Assembly: GCA_963921935.1 (NCBI GenBank)
Contig: OY998180.1
Span: 48,367,731 to 48,431,730 of the forward strand
Length of the DNA: 64,000 nt
DNA from: Galeruca laticollis
Taxonomy: Eukaryota; Arthropoda; Insecta; Coleoptera; Chrysomelidae
Reading direction: 5' to 3'
The notes under the pieces were generated by a model. It was not told the origin of the DNA, searched no databases, and saw nothing but the letters and a program-made list of their open reading frames with translations. The translations under genes and the position numbers were made by a program. This document shows, piece by piece, positions 22,460 through 33,100 of the stretch; the first letter of the stretch is position 1; the number at the start of each line of letters is the position of its first letter.

Positions 22460-23518
22460 ATGACAGCTAGTGAGGATAGTGATTCCTCTGTTAATAACGA
22501 ACACCGTACATACGAACAGGTAGCTAAAGACACACCGCTGGTAGGCTGGATATATACCCTTAAGAAAGGAGAACTCGCTGCCGAATTAAATAAGCGACAA
22601 CTATCTTCATCTGGATCTGTAAGAGAACAACGAAGACGACTAGTGAGTTTTCTCAAGGAATCTGTTGCTGTAGACCCGAGTTCGGAAGTAACCATGACTA
22701 CTACTCCTCCAGCTACACCTCCGCTGAACGTCCACGATTGGAAAGTATCTTTTGGAAATCACGATGATCCGGCAAGTTTCTTAGAACGACTTGAAGAAAT
22801 CTGCACTGCTAAGAAGGTGAAACAGGATAATTTACTTCCGGTCTTACCCGAGTTCCTGTCTGGAGAACCAGCACTGTGGTTCCGCAACAACCGGCACCGA
22901 TGGACAAACTGGGATGATTTTGAAAAGGCTTTCCGCATTTTCTTCTACCCTGTTAATTACGAGGTGGACCTAGAAGCGGAAATCAGCAAGCGTCTGCAAA
23001 GGAGAAGCGAGGCAGTATCGGCATACATCACTGATCTGCAAACCTTGATGCGTAGACATGGGAAGCTATCTGACGAGCAACAGTTGGCTTGGTTATATCG
23101 CAACCTGCTACCAGAATACCGACAGCAGATTCGTAAAGCTGACTTTAAAGATTTTACTTCTTTTTGCCAAGAGGTAAAGGAATACGAGTTGCTGCGAAAG
23201 GAACTCCAAAATATTCCTAGCACCAGTGGATGGCAAAGAGGGACAAATGGACGTTTTCAACCAGCAAATACATCACGGAATACGAATGCAGCCCTCAGTC
23301 CGCCCCGAGAACCCATAGCTAGTACCAGTAGCTCTCGCCCAGTTGATCCAGTTAGTCGAACACCTATGCCGAGAAATTCTAGTACACTGTGTTGGCGCTG
23401 TGGTGAGACAGGCCACGTCCGAACAAACTGTAGAAACCAGCCTAAAATATTCTGTTCCCGCTGTCGTAAGGAAGGGGTCCTTACCAGAGACTGTTCATGC
23501 TCGAAGCAGGAAAACTAA
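22460..23518 (+). CDS. gag: Gag polyprotein with zinc knuckles
   Basis: The ATG at 22460 is preferred over the in-frame TTG just before it; 352 codons follow. The middle (residues about 95-250) has the retrotransposon capsid pattern: WKVSFGNHDDPASFLERLEE, then LPEFLSGEPALWFRNN and a W..F..AF..FF segment, as in gypsy-type gag. The C-terminus has a canonical CCHC knuckle CWRCGETGHVRTNC (about 311-324) and a second Cys-rich motif CSRCRKEGVLTRDC. Gag forms the particle and binds RNA. Pol overlaps its end in the -1 frame, so Pol is probably made by ribosomal frameshifting within 23497-23518. The reading frame is intact. Confidence 0.93.
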   Translation: MTASEDSDSSVNNEHRTYEQVAKDTPLVGWIYTLKKGELAAELNKRQLSSSGSVREQRRRLVSFLKESVAVDPSSEVTMTTTPPATPPLNVHDWKVSFGNHDDPASFLERLEEICTAKKVKQDNLLPVLPEFLSGEPALWFRNNRHRWTNWDDFEKAFRIFFYPVNYEVDLEAEISKRLQRRSEAVSAYITDLQTLMRRHGKLSDEQQLAWLYRNLLPEYRQQIRKADFKDFTSFCQEVKEYELLRKELQNIPSTSGWQRGTNGRFQPANTSRNTNAALSPPREPIASTSSSRPVDPVSRTPMPRNSSTLCWRCGETGHVRTNCRNQPKIFCSRCRKEGVLTRDCSCSKQEN

Positions 23519-26500
23519 ACCGAAACTGTCCCGAAGGGAGGCCGTCACAGTTTCCTAATCTTTTAGCCTCTCAAGAACATCCGACTTCCGAACCGTCAGA
23601 TCCGCGACCCCAAATTGACGTCCAAATAGAACACTTCAAGTTTAAAGCCTTGCTGGACACTGGAGCTATCAGATCGTACGTGGGTGATTCGGTAGCGAAG
23701 CAATTTTCCCAACGAAAGCGAACGGTCAGTCATTCGACAAGAGCACGTTTAGCTAATGGAAATTTGGTTTCTATCACAGACATCTATGATCTGCGGCTTA
23801 TGGTAAATGACGTCACCATGGAGGAACCGTTGGAACATTTTCCAGGTTTGGTCGCTGATATGGTTCTTGGTCTTGATATACTGAAGAAGTATAATTTCTG
23901 CTTAGAACTAGGTACAGGGAAGATCTACCAGGACGGAAAGCTAGTTAACTGTCATGAGCCAGATACCATGTTCTCTCCCATAGGAATTATAGACGTAGTA
24001 ATGCCACCGCCAGGAGAGAACAATCCTGGGTTGTCATGCGAAATGATTGTTGCTGATACCGCTAGAACAAATTGTATGATTGCTGACACCACTAGAACAA
24101 ACTGTATGGTTGCTGATACCACTAGAAGAAATGGTATGGTTACCGAAACTGCTGGAGAGAATCTGCCTGGTGTTGGCCCTGCTACAACAAATTTTTCTGT
24201 TATCGACCCCACTAGAAGGACATCTGGAGAAATTCCGAAGAAGGAAAGAGGATCTGATGCGAAAACTCCTCTAGAACTGGACACTGCTAGTAAAATCTCT
24301 GAAGATGTAAAGACTGTTAAGGATATGAACTGTTATAACACGAAATACCCTCTGGAAACAACTGATAGGATATTGACCGATATCTCCCAGTCAGCCGTGG
24401 AAGGAAACCAAGGTGATAGGAGATCTAGTACTGAATATCCTCTAGGAAAAACTGATAAGGGTATGGACTGTTATAACGCGAAATACCCTCTGAAAAAAAC
24501 TGATAGGATATTGACCAATATCTCCCAGTCAGCCTTGAACGGACCCGAAGCCGAAGCTGATGGAGGGAGATCTGATACTGAATATCCCCTAGGAGAAACT
24601 GATAGGATATTGACCAATATCTCCCAGTCAGCCTTGCACGGACCCGAAGCCGAAGGTGATGGAGGGAGATCTGATACTGAATATCCCCTAGGAGAAACTG
24701 ATAGGATATTGACTGATATCTCCCAGTCAGCCTTGAACGGACCCGAAGCCGAAGGTGATGGAGGGAGATCTGATACTGAATATCTTCTAGGAGAAACTGA
24801 TAGGATATTGACCAATATCTCCCAGTCAGCCTTGAACGGACCCGAAGCCGAAGGTGATGGAGGGAGATCTGATACTGAATATCTTCTAGGAGAAACTGAT
24901 AGGATATTGACCGATATCTCCCAGTCAGCCGTGGAAGGAAACCAAGGTGATAGGAGATCTAGTACTGAATATCCTCTAGGAAAAACTGATAAGGATATGG
25001 ACTGTTATAACAAGAAATACCCTCCAGAGAAAACTGAGGGGATGTCGACCGATATCTCCCAGTCAGCCTTGGAAGGAAACCAAGGTGATGAAAGGGGATC
25101 TAGTACTGAACATCCCCCTGGACAAACTGAGAGGATAATAACCGATATCTTTCCGTTAGCCTGGGAAGAACCCCCAGGTGATACAGGGAGATCTAGTTCT
25201 GAATATCCTCTAGGATCCACTGATGGAAAAATCTGCAAAGAAGTTAAGACTGATAAGATTACTGACTGTCACAAACTCAGGACATTCACCGGCTTATCCC
25301 GGTCTGATTTAGAAGAATATGACGAGAATATGGAGTTAGCTAGGGAAGAATGTCCTCTAGAAACTATAACACCGTTACAAGACCGAGATTTGACTGTAAT
25401 AGAAGAGAAAACGCTGAGAAAATTTCTAGACATAGAGTTACCGAAATTCGAGAAAGTTCAAGGACCGACAGACCTAGTCCATCACGAGATTCGCCTCTTG
25501 CACTCAACCCCGATTAAGCAACGACACCGTCCGCAGAATCCAAAGATGCAAGAGATTTGTAACACCGAGGTGGATCTGATGTTGAAAGAAGGAGTAATCG
25601 AACCCTCAAACAGTCCGTGGAGTTCTCCGGTGGTTATCGTTAAGAAGAAGGATGGAAAAAACCGTTTCTGTATTGACTTTCGAAAAATCAATGAGGTCAC
25701 AAAGAAGGACGCCTACCCTCTTCCATTCATAAATGCTATTCTGGATAAATTGCGACGCGCAAAGTATATCTCTAGTTTAGATCTGAAGAGTGGATATTGG
25801 CAAGTCCCATTAGCTCCAGCAAGCAAACCCATCACTGCCTTTACGGTACCCGGACGTGGACTTTTCCATTTCACAGTTATGCCGTTTGGTCTACACTCAG
25901 CGCCCGCCACATTTCAACGCCTAGTAGATCGAATTATCGGTCCTGACTTGGATCCGAATGCATTTGCATATTTGGATGACATTATCGTATTAGGGGAAAC
26001 GTTTGAAGAACATCTGCAAAATCTAGCTGAGGTTTTCCGCCGTCTCCGAGACGCCAAGCTGAAAATAAACCCAGAAAAATGCCATTTCTGCCTACCGTCG
26101 ATGAAATATCTAGGCCATGTTGTTACCGGCGAAGGTATCCGTACCGATCCCGAAAAAGTGGAAAGTATTTTGAAGTTTGCAGCGCCAAGAAACGTCCGAG
26201 AACTACGAAGATTTTTAGGAGTAGCCTCCTGGTACCGCCGATTTGTGCCCGCATTTTCTCAGACAGTAGCTCCGCTGACCAAGTTACTCCGTAAGGCGCA
26301 CCGTTGGAAATGGACCGAAGAGCAGGAGGGTGCTTTCGCTAAAATCAAGATATGTCTGTCTGAAGCGCCTGTACTAAGTTGCCCGGATTTCAGTTTACCG
26401 TTCACGCTGCAGACCGATGCGTCCGAACACGGTTTAGGGGTGGCCCTGACACAACAGATAGATGGCAATGAACATGTGATAGCTTACGCGAGCCGAACCT

Positions 26501-28125
26501 TAAGTCCAGCCGAAAAGAACTATTCAGTGACCGAAAAAGAGTGTCTTGCCATAGTATGGGGGATTGATAAGATGCGCCCCTATCTGGAGGGATATCATTT
26601 TACGGTGTTAACTGACCACCAATCCTTAAGATGGCTGCATTCTATATCTAGTCCGTCTGGCCGTCTAGCCCGCTGGAGCATCTTTTTGCAACAATACGAT
26701 TTCGAGATCCAATACCGACGAGGTGCCATGAATCGAGTGGCCGATGCACTATCTAGGAACCCGCTACCGGACACTCCTGAGCAAGCAGCGGAAGTGTGCA
26801 TGGCCGATATTCCAGAGGAATGTTCCTGGTACCGAAACAAGAAAGAGGAAGTGCTAAGAGACCCAGGTAAATTTCCGGATTACTGCATCAAAGAAGGACG
26901 ACTGTACCGACATTTTTGGGACCTGAATGATCTGAGTGAGCCTGAACTGTCTGACCCGTGGAAGCTATGTGTGACGAAGGCACAAAGATCCCGTATTTTA
27001 CAGGAAAATCACGATGCCCCTACCGCCGGACACTTAGGGATAGCAAAAACAATAGCGAAGATTGCTAAGATTTACTACTGGCCAGGAATGTTTAGAGACA
27101 TAACCAGGTACGTCCGTGGCTGTATGCAATGCTTAAAATACAAACCGTCTCAACAGCAGTTAGCTGGGAAAATGCAACCGTCCCGAAACCGACGTCCATG
27201 GGAAACTGTTAGTACCGATATCGTTGGACCGCTGCCGCGCAGTAAAAAAGGGAACTGCTACATAGTGATGTTCCAGGACCGTTTCACAAAATGGGTACAG
27301 TGTAAACCGATCAGAAAAGCGACCGCTAGCTCGATAAGTAACGCTTTTCACGAAGAAGTTCTGACCACGTTTGGATGTCCACGTACCGTATTATCAGACA
27401 ATGGGACACAATATGATAGTAAACTCTTTAAGGAAATGTTGAGAGGCTTGGGAATCTACCATCGATTCACCCCACCGTATACACCACAAGCTAATCCCGT
27501 CGAAAGAGCTAACCGTACCTTAAAGACCATGATAGCTCAATATTGCGAACAAGACCACCGAGACTGGGATCTGAGACTATCCGACCTGAAGTTTGCCATT
27601 AATAATTCTAAGCACGACTCTACCGGCTTTTCTCCCGTCTTTCTCAATTTCGGAAGAGATCTCGACGTCCCGAATACACTACGCCGAGAAGTGGAACAAA
27701 ATCAGACGACCGAAGAATCTGAAACACCCAAAGACGCTGGAAATACCGATGAAGAATTCGAAACACTCACTGAAGCTGGAAATACCGAAAATGAAGTCTC
27801 TGAACAGTACCTACTTCGCTTGAACAAATTACAAGAGTGTTTTGATTTAGTCCGGTTGAATCTGTCTAGAGCCCTTACGACACAAAGCCGATATTACAAT
27901 CTACGCCGCCGTGACTGGAGATGTACAGTAGGTGATTCAGTAATGAAAAAAGAACATACCCTTTCATCCGCCGCCGATCATGTGGCCGCGAAACTTGCCC
28001 CGAAATATTCCGGTCCGTATAAAGTGGTTAAAGCTTTATCTCCTGTTGTGTACAATTTGAAAGATGCACAAGGGAAGCGTTATAACCGAATACATATTAA
28101 AGACTTGAAACCGATTTCAGAGTAA
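23497..28125 (+). CDS. pol: Pol polyprotein: protease, RT, RNase H, integrase
   Basis: 1542 codons. Protease: LLDTGAIRSYVG near residue 52-63 (DTG active site). Residues about 282-568 are a repetitive linker (own entry). RT: LDLKSGYWQVPL, AFTVPGRGLFHFTVMPFGL and the catalytic YLDD at 825. RNase H: TDASEHGLGVAL near 973, then YSVTEKECLAIVW and TDHQSLRWL. Integrase: HDAPTAGHLG (His 1172) with CMQCLKYK for zinc binding, then TDIVGPL (Asp 1241), LSDNGTQY (Asp 1301) and NPVERANRT (Glu 1336), the DDE triad. The C-terminus has a GPY/F-type module KYSGPYKVVKA near 1505. All catalytic residues are present, so it may be active. Gag-to-Pol is a -1 frame change. Integrase copies DNA into the host; RT and RNase H make it from element RNA. 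Confidence 0.95.
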   Translation: MLEAGKLNRNCPEGRPSQFPNLLASQEHPTSEPSDPRPQIDVQIEHFKFKALLDTGAIRSYVGDSVAKQFSQRKRTVSHSTRARLANGNLVSITDIYDLRLMVNDVTMEEPLEHFPGLVADMVLGLDILKKYNFCLELGTGKIYQDGKLVNCHEPDTMFSPIGIIDVVMPPPGENNPGLSCEMIVADTARTNCMIADTTRTNCMVADTTRRNGMVTETAGENLPGVGPATTNFSVIDPTRRTSGEIPKKERGSDAKTPLELDTASKISEDVKTVKDMNCYNTKYPLETTDRILTDISQSAVEGNQGDRRSSTEYPLGKTDKGMDCYNAKYPLKKTDRILTNISQSALNGPEAEADGGRSDTEYPLGETDRILTNISQSALHGPEAEGDGGRSDTEYPLGETDRILTDISQSALNGPEAEGDGGRSDTEYLLGETDRILTNISQSALNGPEAEGDGGRSDTEYLLGETDRILTDISQSAVEGNQGDRRSSTEYPLGKTDKDMDCYNKKYPPEKTEGMSTDISQSALEGNQGDERGSSTEHPPGQTERIITDIFPLAWEEPPGDTGRSSSEYPLGSTDGKICKEVKTDKITDCHKLRTFTGLSRSDLEEYDENMELAREECPLETITPLQDRDLTVIEEKTLRKFLDIELPKFEKVQGPTDLVHHEIRLLHSTPIKQRHRPQNPKMQEICNTEVDLMLKEGVIEPSNSPWSSPVVIVKKKDGKNRFCIDFRKINEVTKKDAYPLPFINAILDKLRRAKYISSLDLKSGYWQVPLAPASKPITAFTVPGRGLFHFTVMPFGLHSAPATFQRLVDRIIGPDLDPNAFAYLDDIIVLGETFEEHLQNLAEVFRRLRDAKLKINPEKCHFCLPSMKYLGHVVTGEGIRTDPEKVESILKFAAPRNVRELRRFLGVASWYRRFVPAFSQTVAPLTKLLRKAHRWKWTEEQEGAFAKIKICLSEAPVLSCPDFSLPFTLQTDASEHGLGVALTQQIDGNEHVIAYASRTLSPAEKNYSVTEKECLAIVWGIDKMRPYLEGYHFTVLTDHQSLRWLHSISSPSGRLARWSIFLQQYDFEIQYRRGAMNRVADALSRNPLPDTPEQAAEVCMADIPEECSWYRNKKEEVLRDPGKFPDYCIKEGRLYRHFWDLNDLSEPELSDPWKLCVTKAQRSRILQENHDAPTAGHLGIAKTIAKIAKIYYWPGMFRDITRYVRGCMQCLKYKPSQQQLAGKMQPSRNRRPWETVSTDIVGPLPRSKKGNCYIVMFQDRFTKWVQCKPIRKATASSISNAFHEEVLTTFGCPRTVLSDNGTQYDSKLFKEMLRGLGIYHRFTPPYTPQANPVERANRTLKTMIAQYCEQDHRDWDLRLSDLKFAINNSKHDSTGFSPVFLNFGRDLDVPNTLRREVEQNQTTEESETPKDAGNTDEEFETLTEAGNTENEVSEQYLLRLNKLQECFDLVRLNLSRALTTQSRYYNLRRRDWRCTVGDSVMKKEHTLSSAADHVAAKLAPKYSGPYKVVKALSPVVYNLKDAQGKRYNRIHIKDLKPISE
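24340..25200 (+). repeat. In-frame 99-bp repeat array inside pol
   Basis: Between protease and RT the protein repeats a 33-residue unit with EYPLGETDRILT, NISQSAL, GPEAEGDGG and RSDT. Four near-identical copies lie around 24570-24965, flanked by variant copies with GNQGDRRSSTEYPLGKTDK. DNA identity between units is very high, so they spread by recent unequal exchange or RT slippage. All units keep the frame, which suggests selection for an intact Pol. The segment is acidic, hydrophilic and probably disordered. Confidence 0.93.
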
Positions 28126-28139
28126 CGCTAGTAATTAGA

Positions 28140-28149
28140 ACTTTTCAGG
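28140..28149 (+). promoter_or_regulatory. Candidate splice acceptor before third ORF
   Basis: ACTTTTCAG ends one base before the ATG at 28150. With the donor-like CCCGGTAAGTGG in the LTR (about 19226) it could yield a subgenomic mRNA, as env mRNA is made in gypsy. Confidence 0.4.
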
Positions 28150-28877
28150 ATGAGACCGAAACGTGATTCCCCTCCGCAAGAGAACGATCCCTTACTTTCC
28201 TGGGACTCCGAGCACCACCGACCGACCGAGGAGATAATAGACCTAACCTCCCCCGCCGCTTCCCCGACATTTTTTTTGTCAGACCGTCCCTGTAGCCCCC
28301 CGCAGCCGTGCCCCATCCTGACCCTTCGACTTCCCCTGTCTCCGAAGAATATTCACTACCTTGGGAGGACGTGGTAGACTTCGCTATCCCCGACGAATGG
28401 ACACAGAATGTCGAGCCCGCCTCTCCAGAAGACCTGATGGCCCTGGAACTGTATATACCGGGCAACACGCCGCCGCCATCACCTCCTGGTCCTGAACCCG
28501 GCACGTATCTGGAAACGGTTACGCTGGAGACTGTAGTCCGAAGAGAACTATTCATCCCACCCGAAGAAGACTGGATCAGATACAGCGAGACGATCACCAG
28601 ACACACCGACACCCAGTATGGTTTTGAACCAGTGTTTCCGCCAACAACCGCCCCGGCTGCCCATCCCCTAATGGTTGCTGGGCCATCCGAACGGCAGCTT
28701 GTGATCAACTTCGCATGCCGACAACCCAAAGATCATCCTTGGCCGACCGAATGGGTTGATAGGAGCCGTCCGTTCCGGCCCACCGGCTCCGATCCGCGCC
28801 GCTGGTGTCGAGTGTACCTACCTGACGACCAGGGTCGCTACTGTAAAGTGTATCTACCGCCCTGCAACGGACTCTAG
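28150..28877 (+). CDS. Third ORF after pol, frame broken at a C run
   Basis: An ATG at 28150, 25 bp after pol, opens a 75-codon frame (28150-28377) overlapping a 189-codon frame in the -1 register (open from 28296, ends 28877). They overlap over CCCCCC at 28295-28301, so either a one-base indel or a -1 frameshift would join them. The joined product would be about 240 residues, acidic and very Pro-rich (SPPGPEPGTYLETV), ending in two near-repeats, RVYLPDDQGRY and KVYLPP. No signal peptide or membrane helix is seen, so it is not an env. The ATG sits right after a pyrimidine-rich TTTTCAG, a splice-acceptor shape. Function unknown. Confidence 0.6.
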
Positions 28878-29090
28878 TAATGTTTTAGTGCCGAGACTGT
28901 AAGCTTTATTTTTTTTGAGTTCACTGCCATCGTAGTAGGCAGTGTAGGATTTCTTTTATTTTTGGGTGAAACCGCTTAAAACTAGTGTCGCTAAACCTAC
29001 GCGAAGTGTGGTGCTCTCCGCTCGCGCAGTTTTGCTCGTGCCTACTATCGCTACTTGATTATAAAACTGTTTTTCATTTCTAGATTTCCG
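28878..29090 (+). other. Spacer between the third and fourth ORFs
   Basis: About 210 bp holding a short inverted repeat, CACTGCCATCGTAGTAGGCAGTG-like around 28922-28945, that could form a small hairpin. No coding frame. Confidence 0.4.
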
Positions 29091-29105
29091 GACTGCTTCT
29101 TACAG
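29091..29105 (+). promoter_or_regulatory. Candidate splice acceptor before fourth ORF
   Basis: GGACTGCTTCTTACAG immediately upstream of the ATG at 29107 is a good 3' splice site. Its position, like the one at 28140-28149, suggests spliced expression of the downstream ORFs. Confidence 0.42.
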
Positions 29106-29106
29106 C

Positions 29107-29934
29107 ATGGCTTCCGAATCGTCAATCGAAATACTAGACATATCCGAGGTGGAAAGTTGGGATGAGGATGATCTCCCATCCAAATCAGTGCGGCGATCCG
29201 AGGAACCAGCTGCCGATCCTGACCGATCTGACTCCAATCCTGGTATGGCCGAAAGCTCCCCAATTCCAAGCAAACTGTCAATGAGCTCGTCATCTCCGGT
29301 TAACGAATCAAGTTCAAATACCCATGTGAGATCAGGAAGGCCGGTAGTACTAGAGGGGGTCCCGAAGAAGATTAGACGAGAAACACGGCCAGCGCCAATC
29401 CACACCGGCAGGCTATCTGATAATCGACCATCCGATGACATTTTCTTGCCCGTTGAAAGGGACTTATGTTGGAGATGTGGATACCCTGGACACCGTCGCG
29501 ATACCTGTAACCGTGGAAAAACCATATTATTTTGTTCCCGCTGCGGACGTTTTGGTAAGATGTCCCGGGACTGTTTCTGTGCGAAGCCGACTCTCAGAAC
29601 CACCTTAATAGAGAAGACTCTTAAGTGTTCCAGCTGCGGTCGTTCCGGACGGCCGACGAAAGACTGTACCTGTACCAGCCGAGAAATTTCCAGACCTACA
29701 CCGGAGCCAGGAAAATGCTCAGTAGAAATCCAAGCACCACAAGTATCCCGAATCCGGCAAGATGTTGGCACTCAGTGTGACCTCTGTGAATGTGCCATGA
29801 AAATTCCGGACTACGCCACTAGGGCCCATCCGCGATATACAATCCTGCGGAACGCCTCCACCGTAAGAAGAGTGAGGACACGTTCTTCCCGGCGGTATCC
29901 CAGCCTAAGTACGAGGAGCTCTAGGCTCCAGTAA
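29107..29934 (+). CDS. Fourth ORF with three zinc knuckles
   Basis: 275 codons from an ATG one base after TTCTTACAG. The first 110 residues are Ser/Asp/Pro-rich and acidic (SEVESWDEDDLPS). The middle has a classic CCHC knuckle CWRCGYPGHRRDTC (about 120-134) and two Cys-rich knuckles CSRCGRFGKMSRDC (about 142) and CSSCGRSGRPTKDC (about 173). The first two resemble the gag pair in order and spacing (CWRCGETGH..., CSRC...RDC), so the ORF probably arose from a duplicated gag nucleocapsid region. The tail is Arg/Ser-rich (RRVRTRSSRRYPS). No membrane segment. A nucleic-acid-binding accessory protein is the likely role. Gypsy elements normally have env or nothing here. Confidence 0.8.
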   Translation: MASESSIEILDISEVESWDEDDLPSKSVRRSEEPAADPDRSDSNPGMAESSPIPSKLSMSSSSPVNESSSNTHVRSGRPVVLEGVPKKIRRETRPAPIHTGRLSDNRPSDDIFLPVERDLCWRCGYPGHRRDTCNRGKTILFCSRCGRFGKMSRDCFCAKPTLRTTLIEKTLKCSSCGRSGRPTKDCTCTSREISRPTPEPGKCSVEIQAPQVSRIRQDVGTQCDLCECAMKIPDYATRAHPRYTILRNASTVRRVRTRSSRRYPSLSTRSSRLQ

Positions 29935-30108
29935 CCCCGTGAGGAATTTGGATAGATGTCCCTGCCGCAAGATCCGATACTGTTTTTTTTTTATTGTTGT
30001 TGAATAATCTTTTATTTTAGGTGGTAACGATTAGTTTTAAGAATGAGTGAAAAAAAAAATATAACAAATGTAAGCTTCACTTTCATTTGTCAATTTTTTT
30101 TTTAACCG

Positions 30109-30122
30109 AAGAAAGAGGGGGA
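30109..30122 (+). other. Polypurine tract
   Basis: AAGAAAGAGGGGGA lies directly before the second LTR, the expected place for priming plus-strand DNA synthesis. Confidence 0.85.
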
Positions 30123-33100
30123 TGTAACGATGTTACTTTTTAATGTTTTCATTTCCAGCAACCATGCAGTATAAATTTCATTTTATTTAATAATTAAATC
30201 GCCTCTCTTTCGAAATTTACCTATGAATATTTATTTTTATATAAATGTACTGCTTTTGAGACATCCGGTATATCCTTTTGTCAAGTTCACTTAAACCAGT
30301 CTGCTAATGTGCGCGCATTTTCAAAATTTTAAGGAGGAGACTTCGTAAGTGGGGTAGGAGAATTTAATAAAAGGACGTAGCATACAGGTAAACGGGGCTT
30401 TTTCTTTCTGTTCCTGCTTAAAAATTTAATTGTGTTTACACCGAATACTGTGACTGGTTTTTTTTGTGAACCCGGTAAGTGGATATACATTTTTCTTTTC
30501 TCTGTAAATAGTTATTATCATCCAACGCTTAGCCGCTTTTATTTTTACGTTTGAATTCATAGTATTTGTGTACAATTCCGAAGTTAGAACATATAGAGTC
30601 ACTTTCATCTGAATATTTAATCCCGCTCAACAAGCCGTTGTACTGTTAAAATTTAGTTTCTTTTGCATTTGCTTAGAAAAATCTCGTCTAGATTCGCTGC
30701 TGAGCAGGGATCAATTCGAGAGGCCTCTAAGGCAGTTTAATTTACGAGATACGAAATAATCTCAAAAGTATCCGCTGCTGAGCAGGGATACCCGAGAGAG
30801 GCTTTCGCATTCTGCTAGTCGTTGTCATTATCTGAGAATTTGATTTCGTACAATAGGCGGTTGTTTGTTAGTAAAATCATAGATATAACATATAGAGTCT
30901 GTTTCATCTGAATATTTAACCCCGCTCAACAAGCCGTTGTACTGTTAAAATTTAGTTTCTTTTGCATTTGCTTAGAAAAATCTCGTCTAGATTCGCTGCT
31001 GAGCAGGGATCAATTCGAGAGGCCTCTAAGGCAGTTTAATTTACGAGATACGAAATAATCTCAAAAGTATTCGCTGCTGAGCAGGGATACCCGAGAGAGG
31101 CTTTCGCATTCTGCTAGTCGTTGTCATTATCTAAGAATTTGATTTCATACAATGGGCGGTTGTTTGTTAGTAAAATCATAGATATAACATATAGAGTCTG
31201 TTTCATCTGAATATTTAACCCCGCTCAACAAGCCGTTGTACTGTTAAAATTTAGTTTCTTTTGCATTTGCTTAGAAAAATCTCGTCTAGATTCGCTGCTG
31301 AGCAGGGATCAATTCGAGAGGCCTCTAAGGCAGTTTAATTTACGAGATACGAAATAATCTCAAAAGTATTCGCTGCTGAGCAGGGATACCCGAGAGAGGC
31401 TTTCGCATTCTGCTAGTCGTTGTCATTATCTGAGAATTTGATTTCGTACAATAGGCGGTTGTTTGTTAGTAAAATCATAGATATAACATATAGAGTCTGT
31501 TTCATCTGAATATTTAACCCCGCTCAACAAGCCGTTGTACTGTTAAAATTTAGTTTCTTTTGCATTTGCTTAGAAAAATCTCGTCTAGATTCGCTGCTGA
31601 GCAGGGATCAATTCGAGAGGCCTCTAAGGCAGTTTAATTTACGAGATACGAAATAATCTCAAAAGTATTCGCTGCTGAGCAGGGATACCCGAGAGAGGCT
31701 TTCGCATTCTGCTAGTAGTTGTCATTATCTGAGAATTTGATTTCGTACAATAGGCGGTTGTTTGTTAGTAAAATCATAGATATAACCTATAGAGTCTGTT
31801 TCATCTGAATATTTAATCCCGCTCAACAAGCCGTTGTACTGGTAAAATTTAGTTTCTTTTGCATTCGCTTAGAAAAATCTCGTCTGGATTCGCTGCTGAG
31901 CAGGGATACGAAGGAGAGGCTTTCGGATTCTACTGTCAATCTATTTTATCTGAAAAGTTTAGTACGTACAATAGGCTGTTGTTTTGCCAGTAAAACTTTA
32001 GTTAGAACATTTAAAGTCTAGTTTATCTGAGTATTTAATCCCGCTGAATAGGCCGTCGTACTGTTAAGAAAATTTAGTTCGTTTGCACCTGAGTAGAAAA
32101 ATCTCGTCTGGATTCGCTGCTGAGCAGGGATCAATTCGAGAGGCCTCTAAGGCAGATTTAATTTAAGGGATCCGAAATAATCTCAGAAGTATTCGCTGCT
32201 GAGCAGGGGTACCCAAGAGAGGTTTTCGCATTCTGCTAGTAGTTTTCATTATCTGAGAATTTGATCTTGTACGATAGGCCATTGTGTTGATCAGTAAAAC
32301 CTAGTTTAGTTGAATCTAGTGAAATCGCTAAGAAATTCCGGTGGCTATTGAGATTAACCTAGCCGCCGAGACTAGTTAATTGATTATTTTCTTCCGCTTT
32401 ATTTAAAAAGGTACACAAATACTAGGAACCGATATAGTACGCTCTGTTAGTGCAACCATAACGCTTTCTTTGTGCATTTTGACTTATTATTACTAGGAAA
32501 TTTGTACTGTTTTCACCTGCTACGTACTAGTAGAATTCTGCACGTTATTTTCCGCCTCCGTTGTAAAATAGCTAGAATATTTATTGCTTGGTGTGAGTCC
32601 GCTTTTGGTTTGATTAGTAACGTAGATATTTAGTAGTAGATTTTGATATCTTTGCAATTTCTCATTTATGTAAAATTCAATTTTATTTGTGGAATTAAAA
32701 TTGACAATTTCTCCAATAACGAATAGTTTATTTTGATATTTTTGCAATGTCTCATTTATGTAAAATTAATTTTATTTGTGGAATTAAAATTAATAATTTC
32801 TCCAGTAGCGAGTAGATTATTTTGATATTCTTTTTTTTGCAATTTCTCATTTATGTAAAACTCAAATTTATTTGTGGAATTAAAAGTAATAATTTCTCCA
32901 GTAGCGAGTAGTTTCATTTGTTTGATAGTGGTAAGCAATTAAAGCCTGTTTGCACACTACATATCCGGAAAGGTCCATAACAACAGACCCCTGGAATTAC
33001 TGAACCTCCATCTGTGGCTACCTTGGTAACTCTCGACGCCGTATTTTTCGAGAGTTCGGTGGAGTAAACCACCCCAAAAATCTGGCGCCCGAGGAAAACT

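Noticed and set aside
23952..25238. Minus-strand ORFs opposite the pol repeat array
   Set aside because: Antisense shadows created by the in-frame 99-bp repeats.
28150..29934. Env gene for the gypsy element
   Set aside because: No signal peptide, furin-type site or membrane helix in either extra ORF.
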